The notes beneath the pieces were generated by a model. That model did no database searches, was not told the DNA's origin, and worked only from the letters and a program-made list of their open reading frames with translations. This document shows, one piece after another, positions 1 through 7,596 of a stretch of DNA of 17,339 nucleotides; position 1 is the first letter of the stretch, and every line of letters starts with the position of its first letter. A program made the translations under genes and the position numbers. Source of the stretch: Verrucomicrobiales bacterium (GTDB lineage: Bacteria > Verrucomicrobiota > Verrucomicrobiia > Verrucomicrobiales > DEV007); NCBI GenBank assembly GCA_013911195.1, contig JACETS010000036.1:1-17339 (forward strand), written 5' to 3'.

Positions 1-1568
1 GTCAATGCAGTTAAATCCAAATCAGTATCAATGTGAGTTTGTAAGTCAAAATCAATTTCATTGATAAGATCGGTCTTAGGATAAGTTTCATAAGAAATAA
101 ATGACCATAGCTCATAGATTCCTGGTCTTCTTAAAAATCCGACAGCTGGATCCAAATCATCTCCCATCTTTTGTACAGTAATTCGCCCCCAAACCGGCTT
201 ATTGGGATACATCGCAGTCAATCCCCATCCAGTGTCGCTACCTTTTTCAGTGTCGGTCCGCATAGCCCAACCTCTAAAAATTCCAATATTATCGTTAATA
301 AATGAGCTGTCTTTTAACTCAAAGTCGGCACCCACCGTCTCCGCTTCTTCATTAGACCTTGGATCACCAAGAGTAAAAATACCCCCTACTGAAGATTCAT
401 CAAAAATATCGTAAGAGACTCTTCCAACATAAACTTCATCTGAGTCAAGTTCTGTTGTTTCCTCAAGACCAACACCCAAGAGCCCAATGTTCCATTTACC
501 CTCTTTACCTGTAATTTTACTACCTAGTCGTATCGGAACCCTATTTCCATTCGAATCTAAACCGATAGTTCTAGAGTGGAAGGGTAACGGACTACGAGAA
601 ATACCTCCAAACCCAAACTTTTCAGCATCCTCGAGAAAGAAAGCTCGTTTCTCAGGAAAAAATAAAGGAAACCTAGTCGTATTTACCTGCCTCTCATCAA
701 CATCAGTTTCTGCAAAATCTGTCTGCCAAGTCATCGTTGCTGTTAAGGAAGGCGTGAGACGGTAAAAAGCATCAAATGAGGGTTCTATATCAAAATCTGA
801 CTCTGATCCATCTAGTGACCGATATCTAGTTAACAATGTGGGTCTGAGATCAAGACCTATTCCTTTTTTAAGGTCATTTAAACCTTTGAGTTTGCCTAAT
901 CCTTGTAATGTCCACATGGAACGTAATCGAGTAGGAGAAGCCCATCGAAGTTTTTCATTATTTCTTCTTATTTCTCTCTCAATATTAAATCCCCAGACTG
1001 AGTTGTTTTTATCAAAAGCCAAACTTCTAAATGGAATTTCGAATTCAACATACCACCCCTCAGAATCTAAACTCGTATCACAATCCCAAATCGTGTCCCA
1101 TGTCAAATCAGGACGACTCCCCGCCTTGACGACCCCATCCGCTTTTCCTCCTCCTCCAGCAACTCCAAAATAATAATAATTTGTACCTCTACCAAAAGTA
1201 TCAAAGCCAATCCTTACTCTATCATCTCCTCTACCTGGATTGTCTCTCCTTCTCTCTTTGGCAAGTATTTTACCAGGCTCTGTGTCAAAACATTTAACAC
1301 CTATATAAAGTGCACTACTAGTAGAGAAGACTCGGACCTCAGTCTTTTGACTTGGCTTAGCAAAACTCTTAGGTTCAACCTGACTAAAATTGGAAAAAGA
1401 GGCCGCTGAATTCCATACCCCTTCATCCAAAACCCCATCAATTTTTACTGATTCCTGGAGACGAGGAACTGTAATTTCATAGCTGCCATCTTGGGCAATA
1501 ATAGTTTGTTTATACGCAAGACCTAGAAGAATGATGATTATTCTTAAATATTTGATCTCCAATCGCAT
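1..1568 (-). CDS. CBM9-domain / DUF5916 outer-membrane protein, N-terminal part (runs off left edge)
   Basis: Translating the minus strand from the ATG at 1568-1566 gives 522 codons with no stop before the window edge, so the 3' end of the gene is missing. Residues 1-26 look like a Sec signal peptide: an Ile/Leu-rich core ending in IIAQ. Residues 34-215 resemble the family 9 carbohydrate-binding-like domain, with the typical IDGVLDEGVWNSA motif at 43-55. From about residue 235 the sequence matches the DUF5916 type of presumed outer-membrane beta-barrel, including FPEKRAFFLED at 304-314, a hallmark of that family. Known relatives are usually 700-900 residues, so roughly a third is likely missing. 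The family is often found in polysaccharide-degrading marine bacteria, but its substrate is unknown. I see no clear Shine-Dalgarno sequence and no in-frame start upstream. Family assignment is firm; function is inferred. Confidence 0.85.
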   Translation of the reverse strand, partial: MRLEIKYLRIIIILLGLAYKQTIIAQDGSYEITVPRLQESVKIDGVLDEGVWNSAASFSNFSQVEPKSFAKPSQKTEVRVFSTSSALYIGVKCFDTEPGKILAKERRRDNPGRGDDRVRIGFDTFGRGTNYYYFGVAGGGGKADGVVKAGSRPDLTWDTIWDCDTSLDSEGWYVEFEIPFRSLAFDKNNSVWGFNIEREIRRNNEKLRWASPTRLRSMWTLQGLGKLKGLNDLKKGIGLDLRPTLLTRYRSLDGSESDFDIEPSFDAFYRLTPSLTATMTWQTDFAETDVDERQVNTTRFPLFFPEKRAFFLEDAEKFGFGGISRSPLPFHSRTIGLDSNGNRVPIRLGSKITGKEGKWNIGLLGVGLEETTELDSDEVYVGRVSYDIFDESSVGGIFTLGDPRSNEEAETVGADFELKDSSFINDNIGIFRGWAMRTDTEKGSDTGWGLTAMYPNKPVWGRITVQKMGDDLDPAVGFLRRPGIYELWSFISYETYPKTDLINEIDFDLQTHIDTDLDLTAL

Positions 1569-1643
1569 AGGTAATTCAGTAACAGAAAGCTTATGAGGCT
1601 AGACTGTAATTTGAATAAAAAAAGACATTTATACATTTTTTAT

Positions 1644-1690
1644 ATACCCCATTCATTTTGAGAATCTTGCACTAAATAGCCATAGGGTAT
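1644..1690. repeat. 9-bp inverted repeat in the gap upstream of the CBM9-DUF5916 gene
   Basis: The arms ATACCCCAT (1644-1652) and ATAGGGTAT (1682-1690) can pair over 9 positions, one of them a G-T wobble, around a 29-base loop. It sits in the 162-base gap between two minus-strand genes. It could be an operator for the downstream gene or a weak terminator for the upstream one. There is no U-tract directly after it, and the long loop makes a terminator unlikely. It may also be chance in AT-rich DNA. Confidence 0.3.
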
Positions 1691-1730
1691 TACTATAAAT
1701 TGAGATGTGATAATGCATCTAATTCTAAGA

Positions 1731-3200
1731 TTATTTATCAATAATTGGTTCGAAACTTAATTTTGGCTCTTTAGAATCACCTTGGAGAATTAAGGTCGCT
1801 GATGAAAATTCATTATTCTTCTTAAAGTATCTCTTTTTGTCAGATTCAAGCCTACCTACAACTTCATTTGCAATCTCAATACTTACACGTCCATCCCAGT
1901 AACCATCACTTGTAATTTTAATTTTTCCTTGGTTGAATTTTAATAGTGGCAAGGACTCTCCTGATAGATTTGATATTTCAATGTCTGTCAAATTTCGAGA
2001 AAATTGGAAATTTAAATTTTCAATCCAAATTTGATTTAGAGAAGGTTCGGATAAACTTTGAGATAAAAATTTAAGGATTGGGTTTCTGAAAAATTGAATG
2101 TCTGAACCTGAAAACCTACCATCAGCTTGCATCTCTTTCTCGCCCAAAATTTTACCTGAAATATTAATTCCACCATCAACCGTACCCTCGCATTTATCCA
2201 TCCAGTCAGCAGACAAAATCTCACTAATATCAATACCCCTTAAATCGGATGAGATTTGATAATCAGCGCTCTGATCAAGAGAAATCCTACCATTTAATGT
2301 TACCTCACCATTCCGAGACAGATTGAATTTTGATTGATTAATCAAGTATTGGCTACCTTTGACCGTTCCTGAGACAGATTGAATTTTCAAATTTGGCCAC
2401 ATTGGAATCACCAAGTCACCTCCCACAAAATCAATATTGAACGTTGACGATGCCGATGGTGAAAAAATAAGATTCACATCATCGCCAAAAATTGAAACAT
2501 CCCCTTTTTCATTTTGCCATTTCAGGTCACACTCATCAACTGACAACCTCGAGAAATTAAAATTATTTGGACTCGAATTCAAACCCAATCCCGCCTTGGA
2601 TAGGAGAACATTATTATAAATATCATTTATAGGAAATTTCTTATCAACCACATCAAACTGGTCTTTACCAAATAACAACTCACCCTTCATCGATTGAACG
2701 TTCCCCATTGACCAATCGCTGGTAAAAAAACTTCTCGGATGAATTCGTGTTTGTAGAAGTTCAAGCTTAGCTTCCAAAAGTAGGAACTCCTTAGAGACTG
2801 AATCAGTTTTAAATCCTTTGGATCTTAGGTTTAAGCCTTGCAAAGAGAATTCACCAAAACTGACATCTTGCTCAATAATTTCTGATATCTTATCACTAAC
2901 ATTTTTTCTAAACCCCTGACCACCAATCCAAGTGATCATAAAAAAATAAAAACTAAAGATAATGATTATGAGAGAAATAATTCCAATAATCAGAAATCTT
3001 TTCGCTAATTTTACTCTTTTTTCTTTTTCCTTCTTTGGTTGTTTTGATCTACGTCGACGGCGCCGCCTGACTTCAACCAGTTTTTTTGAACCATCTTCAG
3101 CCTCGATTTCCTCAAACCTCACTGGTTGACTTGTGCTTTGTGACTTAGATTTCCTTTTTCGAGTTACCCTCTTTCTATGAGATTTCTTGTCTTGATCCAT
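1731..3200 (-). CDS. AsmA-like single-pass membrane protein with a highly basic cytoplasmic tail
   Basis: This 489-residue protein has three parts. Residues 1-67 are hydrophilic and strongly basic, with an unbroken run of seven arginines and Lys/Arg-rich flanks. One transmembrane helix follows at about 68-92 (FLIIGIISLIIIIFSFYFF core). The remaining ~395 residues would lie in the periplasm by the positive-inside rule. They are rich in alternating beta-strand patterns with repeated short motifs such as LNGRISL, VDGGINISGKI and ADGRFSGSDIQFF, which recall the AsmA/TamB/DUF3971 group of envelope proteins. Members of that group form beta-grooves implicated in lipid movement or outer-membrane protein assembly. 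The start is supported by AAAGG seven bases upstream (spacer 3201-3207). It lies downstream of the secretin gene on the same strand, with a terminator-like hairpin between. The AsmA-like call rests on the fold pattern, not a diagnostic motif. Confidence 0.6.
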   Translation of the reverse strand: MDQDKKSHRKRVTRKRKSKSQSTSQPVRFEEIEAEDGSKKLVEVRRRRRRRSKQPKKEKEKRVKLAKRFLIIGIISLIIIIFSFYFFMITWIGGQGFRKNVSDKISEIIEQDVSFGEFSLQGLNLRSKGFKTDSVSKEFLLLEAKLELLQTRIHPRSFFTSDWSMGNVQSMKGELLFGKDQFDVVDKKFPINDIYNNVLLSKAGLGLNSSPNNFNFSRLSVDECDLKWQNEKGDVSIFGDDVNLIFSPSASSTFNIDFVGGDLVIPMWPNLKIQSVSGTVKGSQYLINQSKFNLSRNGEVTLNGRISLDQSADYQISSDLRGIDISEILSADWMDKCEGTVDGGINISGKILGEKEMQADGRFSGSDIQFFRNPILKFLSQSLSEPSLNQIWIENLNFQFSRNLTDIEISNLSGESLPLLKFNQGKIKITSDGYWDGRVSIEIANEVVGRLESDKKRYFKKNNEFSSATLILQGDSKEPKLSFEPIIDK

Positions 3201-3256
3201 TAAACAACCTTTAATAAATTTGAGTGCTTCTACCGGAAGTTAAAAAATAAGTTATA

Positions 3257-3283
3257 AATAAAAATCAGAGATACTCTGATTTA
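3257..3283 (-). terminator. Intrinsic terminator after the secretin gene
   Basis: A perfect 9-bp stem, AAATCAGAG (3263-3271) with CTCTGATTT (3275-3283), closes on a 3-base loop. Read on the minus strand, the stem is followed by TTTTTATTT. It begins about 30 bases past the secretin stop codon, the expected place for a Rho-independent terminator. It implies that the AsmA-like gene downstream has its own promoter or depends on read-through. The stem is AT-rich, so termination may be partial. Confidence 0.65.
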
Positions 3284-3314
3284 ATATTAAGCTCAATATT
3301 AATTTATATCCTAA

Positions 3315-5798
3315 CTAAGTGCCATTAATTCTTCTGCCTGAAGGATCAATGATATTTACCTTAACGAAGAACATAACAGCCCTCTTAATTCTATCGTTTC
3401 CTTTGGATTTAAAAAACTTTCCTAGTACCGGTATGCTACCGAAGAGTGGCACCTTATCCTCAATAGTGGTATTACGGTCTTCGATTAACCCCCCTATGAC
3501 CACAGTAGCTCCGTCCCAAACAACGACACTCGTGTTTTCTCTTAAGGTACGAAACACTGGCTGTAGTATTCTATTATCGGATAAAGGTATCGAAACAAAC
3601 TCACCAAGTATATTAGTGCCATTCGTTAAAATAGGAGTTCCGTAATTAATAAATCCCTCAAATTGACTGAATTCTGGTGTTAAATTTAACTCCACAGTAT
3701 AATTATCTTGTCCAACAATAGGTTCGACTTCCAAACGTGTCCCAACGTTTCTTACTTCGAAACCGGTTGGATGAGCTGGAGTCACGGGGAAACTCGGTGG
3801 CGCACCATCGCCGACTCCAAATCCTCCAAAAGCACCTCCATCCTGAGGAATCTCTGGCGGATCATATTCTGTTGGATAAGGAAAATCTCTTGTAATATCA
3901 ATTGAGGCTCTTTGACCAGATGCCGTCACTATACTCGGTCTAGTCACCATATCAGCCCCCTTAGCTTGAGCTAAACCTCTCATTACAACTTGATATTGAG
4001 GATCTGTAAAAGCACCTCCAACACCAAATATGGCCGGAGCCTTGATTGAGGAAGGAACAGACAAAACATCGGATCCTCCTCCCAAAAGAATATTGTTTAG
4101 AGCATCTCCGTTATTCCATTGCTGACCTGTTCTTAATCCCGCCGTTAAGGGATTATCTCCTAAAGGAACATTAGTCCAAGGAGGAATGAATGTATATTCA
4201 GCATTTCCAGCTGCTTGAGTACCACTGGTTGCTGTATTCCCTTCAGTGCCCCCACCAGCAAAGAGCCTTTGGGATGAACCAGGAACGTCAAACTGACCAA
4301 GAAGCCAATCATATCCAATCTCATTCAATTCTTTTTCACTAATGTCAATCATTGACACATGGACTTCGACTTGCTTTGGAACATCGCTGAAAGAACTCTC
4401 AACAAATGATTCTACAAGTTCTATATTTGAAGGAGTATTTCTTACAACTAATGAACTTGACCCAGCAATATAAATTGCACTAGCTCCTTCAGGAAATGTA
4501 ACACCCTGTTTCATCAGAAATTCCTTAGCACCTAATCTTTTTATTTGTAGGCCACCTTCACCGTCACCTGCTCCTCCAAAAGGATCATCGATTGGTTCTT
4601 CTCCAACGGGAGCAGTGCTCAAAAAATCAGGCGGCACTCTAAAAGTTTTGGTAGCTAATTGATTATTTTCTGAAATTTTTGAAATAATCTGAACTGCGTA
4701 AGCATCAACCTTGTATCTGGTTTGTGTGTCGGCAGTGACCTGCTTGAGAACCTCACCAATGGGAATATTCCTAAGGGTTAAATTGACCCTTGCATTAATT
4801 GCAATATCATCTGTGGGATCAAGTTTAAGAACAAAATTAATTCCACCTCCCAATGGATCCAGTTCCTTAGACTTAAAATTTAGATAACTTACTACATCTT
4901 CCAAAGCCTCATCCTCAAAATTTATATTATCCACTACAATGGAGGCTAGCTTTCTGTCCAGTGACTGTTCGTTCTGGGCTCCGATATTTCCACCAACTGC
5001 ACCTAAGTCTACTGCCAACTCGACATTCGACTCCCACATCGAATCAATTTCACGAAGCATTTTTTGTCTGGTCACGTTTCGAGATGATTTGTGGTAATCT
5101 ATGATTTTATTTTCAACCTCAAGCATCCCTCTTCTCGCCGCCGAATTGGTCTTATCAATTCTCAGAACATCGGCATAGTATTTCATGGACTTATCATAAG
5201 CACCGAGTCTCTCAGCACTAGATGCCAATTTCAGCAACCGCCTGACTTTCTTCACATTTTCTAAATGCTCAGGAGTCCTCGCCTGATTGTACCATTCCGG
5301 ATCTTCTAATCTCTGCTTTAGTGTTAATGCCACATTATTTTTTGGATCAATGCCAGGCTGTAACACTTGATCGAGTAGCTCTTCAGCTGAAACAAACTCA
5401 GCTTCATCGATTAGTTGTTTAGATCTTAGGATGGCCGCATTTATGAACTTTTGCTTAGCTAGATTGCGTGCATCTTCCGATAAAGGAGAAGGGTTTATTT
5501 CGTTGTAGGCTTGAATAAATTTGGAAATTGCATCTTTAAAATTTCCGCCTTCCGCAAAAGCATCTCCATCAGCCATTAATTTTTCGGCTTCTATAATTTG
5601 AGTTTGCCTCCGGGATATCTCCCCCTCGACTGTTTCTGATAGAAGAACGGGTTTATCCTTATTCTGAGCATACAATCCAGAAACCTCAAAGCTGACAAAA
5701 ATTGCCAAAAGGGCAATTCTTAAACAGAAGAATGATAATACAAAAAGATCTTTTTTTTGGTCTCTATTTATCATTAATTGAGGTTGGGCTATACGCAT
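3315..5798 (-). CDS. Secretin-domain outer-membrane protein with TPR-like N-terminus (Amuc_1098-type type IV pilus / secretion channel)
   Basis: Secretins form the ring-shaped outer-membrane channel of type II secretion and type IV pilus machines. This 827-residue protein starts with a signal peptide (hydrophobic core 19-39, probable cleavage after LYA at 42-44). Residues ~65-235 form TPR-like helical repeats, for example 74-99 and 193-225. Residues ~290-372 look like an N0/STN-type domain and ~425-475 like a secretin N domain. The secretin core occupies ~600-820, with MVTRPSIVTASG and near the C-terminus VPLFGSIPVLGKFF, the family signature. A Gly/Pro-rich, low-complexity stretch lies at ~397-418, and a Gly/Asn-rich stretch at ~510-600. 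This layout fits the TPR-plus-secretin group described in Akkermansia and other Verrucomicrobiota as Amuc_1098. No pilM/N/O-like, ATPase or pilin gene is adjacent. Met9 is an alternative start that gives a more normal signal peptide; neither start has a Shine-Dalgarno sequence. The secretin call is firm; which machine it serves is unknown. Confidence 0.88.
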   Translation of the reverse strand: MRIAQPQLMINRDQKKDLFVLSFFCLRIALLAIFVSFEVSGLYAQNKDKPVLLSETVEGEISRRQTQIIEAEKLMADGDAFAEGGNFKDAISKFIQAYNEINPSPLSEDARNLAKQKFINAAILRSKQLIDEAEFVSAEELLDQVLQPGIDPKNNVALTLKQRLEDPEWYNQARTPEHLENVKKVRRLLKLASSAERLGAYDKSMKYYADVLRIDKTNSAARRGMLEVENKIIDYHKSSRNVTRQKMLREIDSMWESNVELAVDLGAVGGNIGAQNEQSLDRKLASIVVDNINFEDEALEDVVSYLNFKSKELDPLGGGINFVLKLDPTDDIAINARVNLTLRNIPIGEVLKQVTADTQTRYKVDAYAVQIISKISENNQLATKTFRVPPDFLSTAPVGEEPIDDPFGGAGDGEGGLQIKRLGAKEFLMKQGVTFPEGASAIYIAGSSSLVVRNTPSNIELVESFVESSFSDVPKQVEVHVSMIDISEKELNEIGYDWLLGQFDVPGSSQRLFAGGGTEGNTATSGTQAAGNAEYTFIPPWTNVPLGDNPLTAGLRTGQQWNNGDALNNILLGGGSDVLSVPSSIKAPAIFGVGGAFTDPQYQVVMRGLAQAKGADMVTRPSIVTASGQRASIDITRDFPYPTEYDPPEIPQDGGAFGGFGVGDGAPPSFPVTPAHPTGFEVRNVGTRLEVEPIVGQDNYTVELNLTPEFSQFEGFINYGTPILTNGTNILGEFVSIPLSDNRILQPVFRTLRENTSVVVWDGATVVIGGLIEDRNTTIEDKVPLFGSIPVLGKFFKSKGNDRIKRAVMFFVKVNIIDPSGRRINGT

Positions 5799-5831
5799 GG
5801 GGCTGAGGTAAGTAAAGATAGTCGAATTTGA

Positions 5832-5857
5832 TCGTAAATGTAACGCTCATTTTACGA
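5832..5857. repeat. 7-bp inverted repeat close to the secretin start
   Basis: TCGTAAA (5832-5838) and TTTACGA (5851-5857) are exact reverse complements separated by 12 bases. The dyad lies about 35-60 bases upstream of the secretin start, in the zone where its promoter would sit. A dimeric regulator could bind here; this is inferred from position only. Confidence 0.4.
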
Positions 5858-5909
5858 CAATTTTAATTATCTCAATAAGGGCGCTTAATGTCTGCCTAAC
5901 CTATCAAAA

Positions 5910-5929
5910 TTCCAGTAATTTTACTGGAA
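5910..5929. repeat. Perfect 20-base palindrome, operator or hairpin candidate
   Basis: TTCCAGTAA (5910-5918) and TTACTGGAA (5921-5929) are exact reverse complements with a 2-base centre. Nine matched pairs at this spacing are typical of a site for a dimeric transcription factor. As RNA it would be a stem whose 2-base centre forces some opening. It lies between two divergent genes where no terminator is needed, so an operator is the better reading. Confidence 0.5.
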
Positions 5930-6115
5930 AAATCATTCTAATTGAAAATCAAAGTAAGCCCCAATTAGAACCTAAACTCCTGTTGCTCAACCCTTAATGG
6001 TATGGGGGCATGATATCTGCCCAACAATCTGAAAGCAAAAAAACTATAAAAATTAAGGAGTAATCTTCTAAATTGACTTTTCTTATTGAGAATAACGAGG
6101 GAATTATAACTCTTT

Positions 6116-6151
6116 TTGTTCATTTGTACAGTATAGTGTTCTAATGAACAA
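6116..6151. repeat. 9-bp inverted repeat upstream of the MFS gene
   Basis: TTGTTCATT (6116-6124) and AATGAACAA (6143-6151) are exact reverse complements separated by 18 bases, about two helical turns centre to centre plus a little. It begins 115 bases before the likely MFS start. It may be a pair of operator half-sites; a TATAGT hexamer that could serve as a -10 element lies inside it at 6132-6137. Confidence 0.4.
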
Positions 6152-6218
6152 TTGCAAAGAAAAATTTAACTAATCTGTCTTTTTTCAGTTGTTGTTAAAC
6201 AATGCCGATAAATGGTGC

Positions 6219-6224
6219 GAAGGG
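6219..6224 (+). promoter_or_regulatory. Shine-Dalgarno sequence that sets the MFS start
   Basis: GAAGGG ends six bases before the ATG at 6231. It favours this ATG over the TTG at 6189, which would add 14 mostly polar residues with no ribosome-binding site. Confidence 0.6.
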
Positions 6225-6230
6225 ATTTCA

Positions 6231-7559
6231 ATGCATTCAATGAATAAAAACAACAGGCTCTTCATTTTATTTAGAGTCCTTTTTAATTGTCGTTTTTATT
6301 ATCCGATTTACTTGGTCATGTTTCTTGATTTTGGACTGACCATCTCAGAATTTGCTACGCTAAATCTTGTCTGGGCTATCAGCATTATTTTACTGGAGGT
6401 TCCATCTGGCGCACTGGCAGATCAATTAGGCAGAAAAAAATTAGTGGTCATCTCAGCATTTTTGATGGTTGGTGAAATTGGAATACTCCTCATCACTCCC
6501 GTAGGATCTGGAATCGTTTTTTGGATGTTTTTTATCAATAGGATTTTAAGCGGAGCGGCCGAAGCAGCAGCAAGCGGAGCTGACGAGGCGCTAGCGTATG
6601 ACAGCATCCCTATAGAGTCTCGAGAAAATACATGGAAGAGAACAATGAAGAACGTCATGATTATGATGTCTGTTGGTTTTGTAATAAGCTCTATTATTGG
6701 TGCACTAGTTTACTCCGAAGAATTTATTAACGGATTAGTGTCCATGGTTGGATTAGACATAAGTTTTTCTAAGGAACAGACCCTAAAGTTTCCATTGTTT
6801 TTGAATTTCATTACATCGATAGGAGTTCTGATTGTTGCTCTTAAATTTGAAGAGCAACATATTCCAAAAAATCAAAAAAAATTACATGCAGTAAAAGAAA
6901 GTTTTTCAGGAACACTAAGTGCAGGACGATGGATATTAAACACGCCCTCAGCAACTGTTCTTATTTTGATTGGCTTATTTTATGATAGCATTATAAGAGT
7001 TTTTTATACAGTTTTATCAAATGTCTACCGAGTATTAAAAATACCTGAATGGTCTTGGGGATTCGTCGGAGCAGTTGCCTCAATTGTCGGTATAGGAGTA
7101 GCCATAACGTGTGAAAAAATGGCAACCAAATTCACCCCTACAGTTAATTTTGGAGTCGTCACTTTACTAACTTTCTTGGGATGCTTGGCTCTCTCTGCGG
7201 CAATTCCTGGTTGGGGTATTCTATTATTACTTCCGATGTTCACATCAATGAGGTTTCTTCAATATTTTCTCTCTCATTATTTGAATAAAGTCACACCCTC
7301 AGAGCAAAGGGCAACGGTACTAAGCTTTAAAGGACTGACAATGAACTTAGCATTTGGAATACTGACTCAAATTTTTGGAATCTTAACGGCTCAGATTTAC
7401 TTATCAGGAAAATTTGATCAAATGATTGATCCAGAATTGGAAGCTTTTAAATATTGCCTTAAATGGTGGCCTTTATATTTCATTGTCGGATGCCTTTTAT
7501 TACACCTTTTTATAAGACTTAAATACAGACAAAGCCTCACGCAGATAATCAAAAAATGA
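6231..7559 (+). CDS. Major facilitator superfamily (MFS) transporter
   Basis: The protein is 442 residues from the chosen ATG and is a polytopic inner-membrane transporter with about 12 hydrophobic segments in a 6+6 pattern. A longer charged loop (KFEEQHIPKNQKK) sits between segments 6 and 7. The MFS motif A appears after the second segment as GALADQLGRKK, in the usual GxLADxxGRKx form. A SGADEALAYDSI motif after segment 4 is common in one group of MFS efflux-type proteins. The substrate cannot be told from sequence. It is divergent from the secretin gene and convergent with the DUF1501 gene, so it appears to be a single-gene transcript. A longer version from TTG at 6189 is possible but lacks a ribosome-binding site. 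Confidence 0.85.
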   Translation: MHSMNKNNRLFILFRVLFNCRFYYPIYLVMFLDFGLTISEFATLNLVWAISIILLEVPSGALADQLGRKKLVVISAFLMVGEIGILLITPVGSGIVFWMFFINRILSGAAEAAASGADEALAYDSIPIESRENTWKRTMKNVMIMMSVGFVISSIIGALVYSEEFINGLVSMVGLDISFSKEQTLKFPLFLNFITSIGVLIVALKFEEQHIPKNQKKLHAVKESFSGTLSAGRWILNTPSATVLILIGLFYDSIIRVFYTVLSNVYRVLKIPEWSWGFVGAVASIVGIGVAITCEKMATKFTPTVNFGVVTLLTFLGCLALSAAIPGWGILLLLPMFTSMRFLQYFLSHYLNKVTPSEQRATVLSFKGLTMNLAFGILTQIFGILTAQIYLSGKFDQMIDPELEAFKYCLKWWPLYFIVGCLLLHLFIRLKYRQSLTQIIKK

Positions 7560-7586
7560 GAACTTTCAATTCCCGAGAAAGGTTTC
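7560..7586. terminator. Possible weak terminator between convergent genes
   Basis: GAACTTTC (7560-7567) can pair with GAAAGGTTTC (7577-7586) if two bases are bulged, leaving a 9-base loop. The plus-strand sequence after it is T-rich but not a clean T-run. Only 37 bases separate the two stop codons, so any terminator must lie here. The structure itself is weak. Confidence 0.25.
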
Positions 7587-7596
7587 TAATTATTAT

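Larger units (their letters stand above)
5799..6230. other. Non-coding divergent gap between secretin and MFS genes
   Basis: This gap of about 430 bases separates the secretin start (minus) from the likely MFS start (plus) and must hold both promoters. I found no reading frame with a convincing start and no RNA family I recognise. It contains three perfect inverted repeats, listed separately, and a smaller 5-bp GGGCA/TGCCC dyad around 6005-6021. No clear -35/-10 pair of consensus quality was found for either gene. A TAAGGAG motif near 6055 is not followed by a usable start codon. Confidence 0.6.

Noticed and set aside
202..1173. Three plus-strand open frames of 70-111 codons across the left end
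   Set aside because: They overlap the minus-strand CBM9-DUF5916 gene, whose translation has recognisable domains throughout. The plus-strand products are Ser/Pro-rich, with no known motif or ribosome-binding site.
5910..5929. Intrinsic terminator
   Set aside because: The stem is perfect, but it lies between two divergent promoters with no transcript ending there, and has no T-run on the plus strand. An operator is more likely.
6189..6230. TTG at 6189 as the MFS start
   Set aside because: It adds 14 mostly polar residues and has no Shine-Dalgarno sequence, whereas the ATG at 6231 has GAAGGG six bases upstream.
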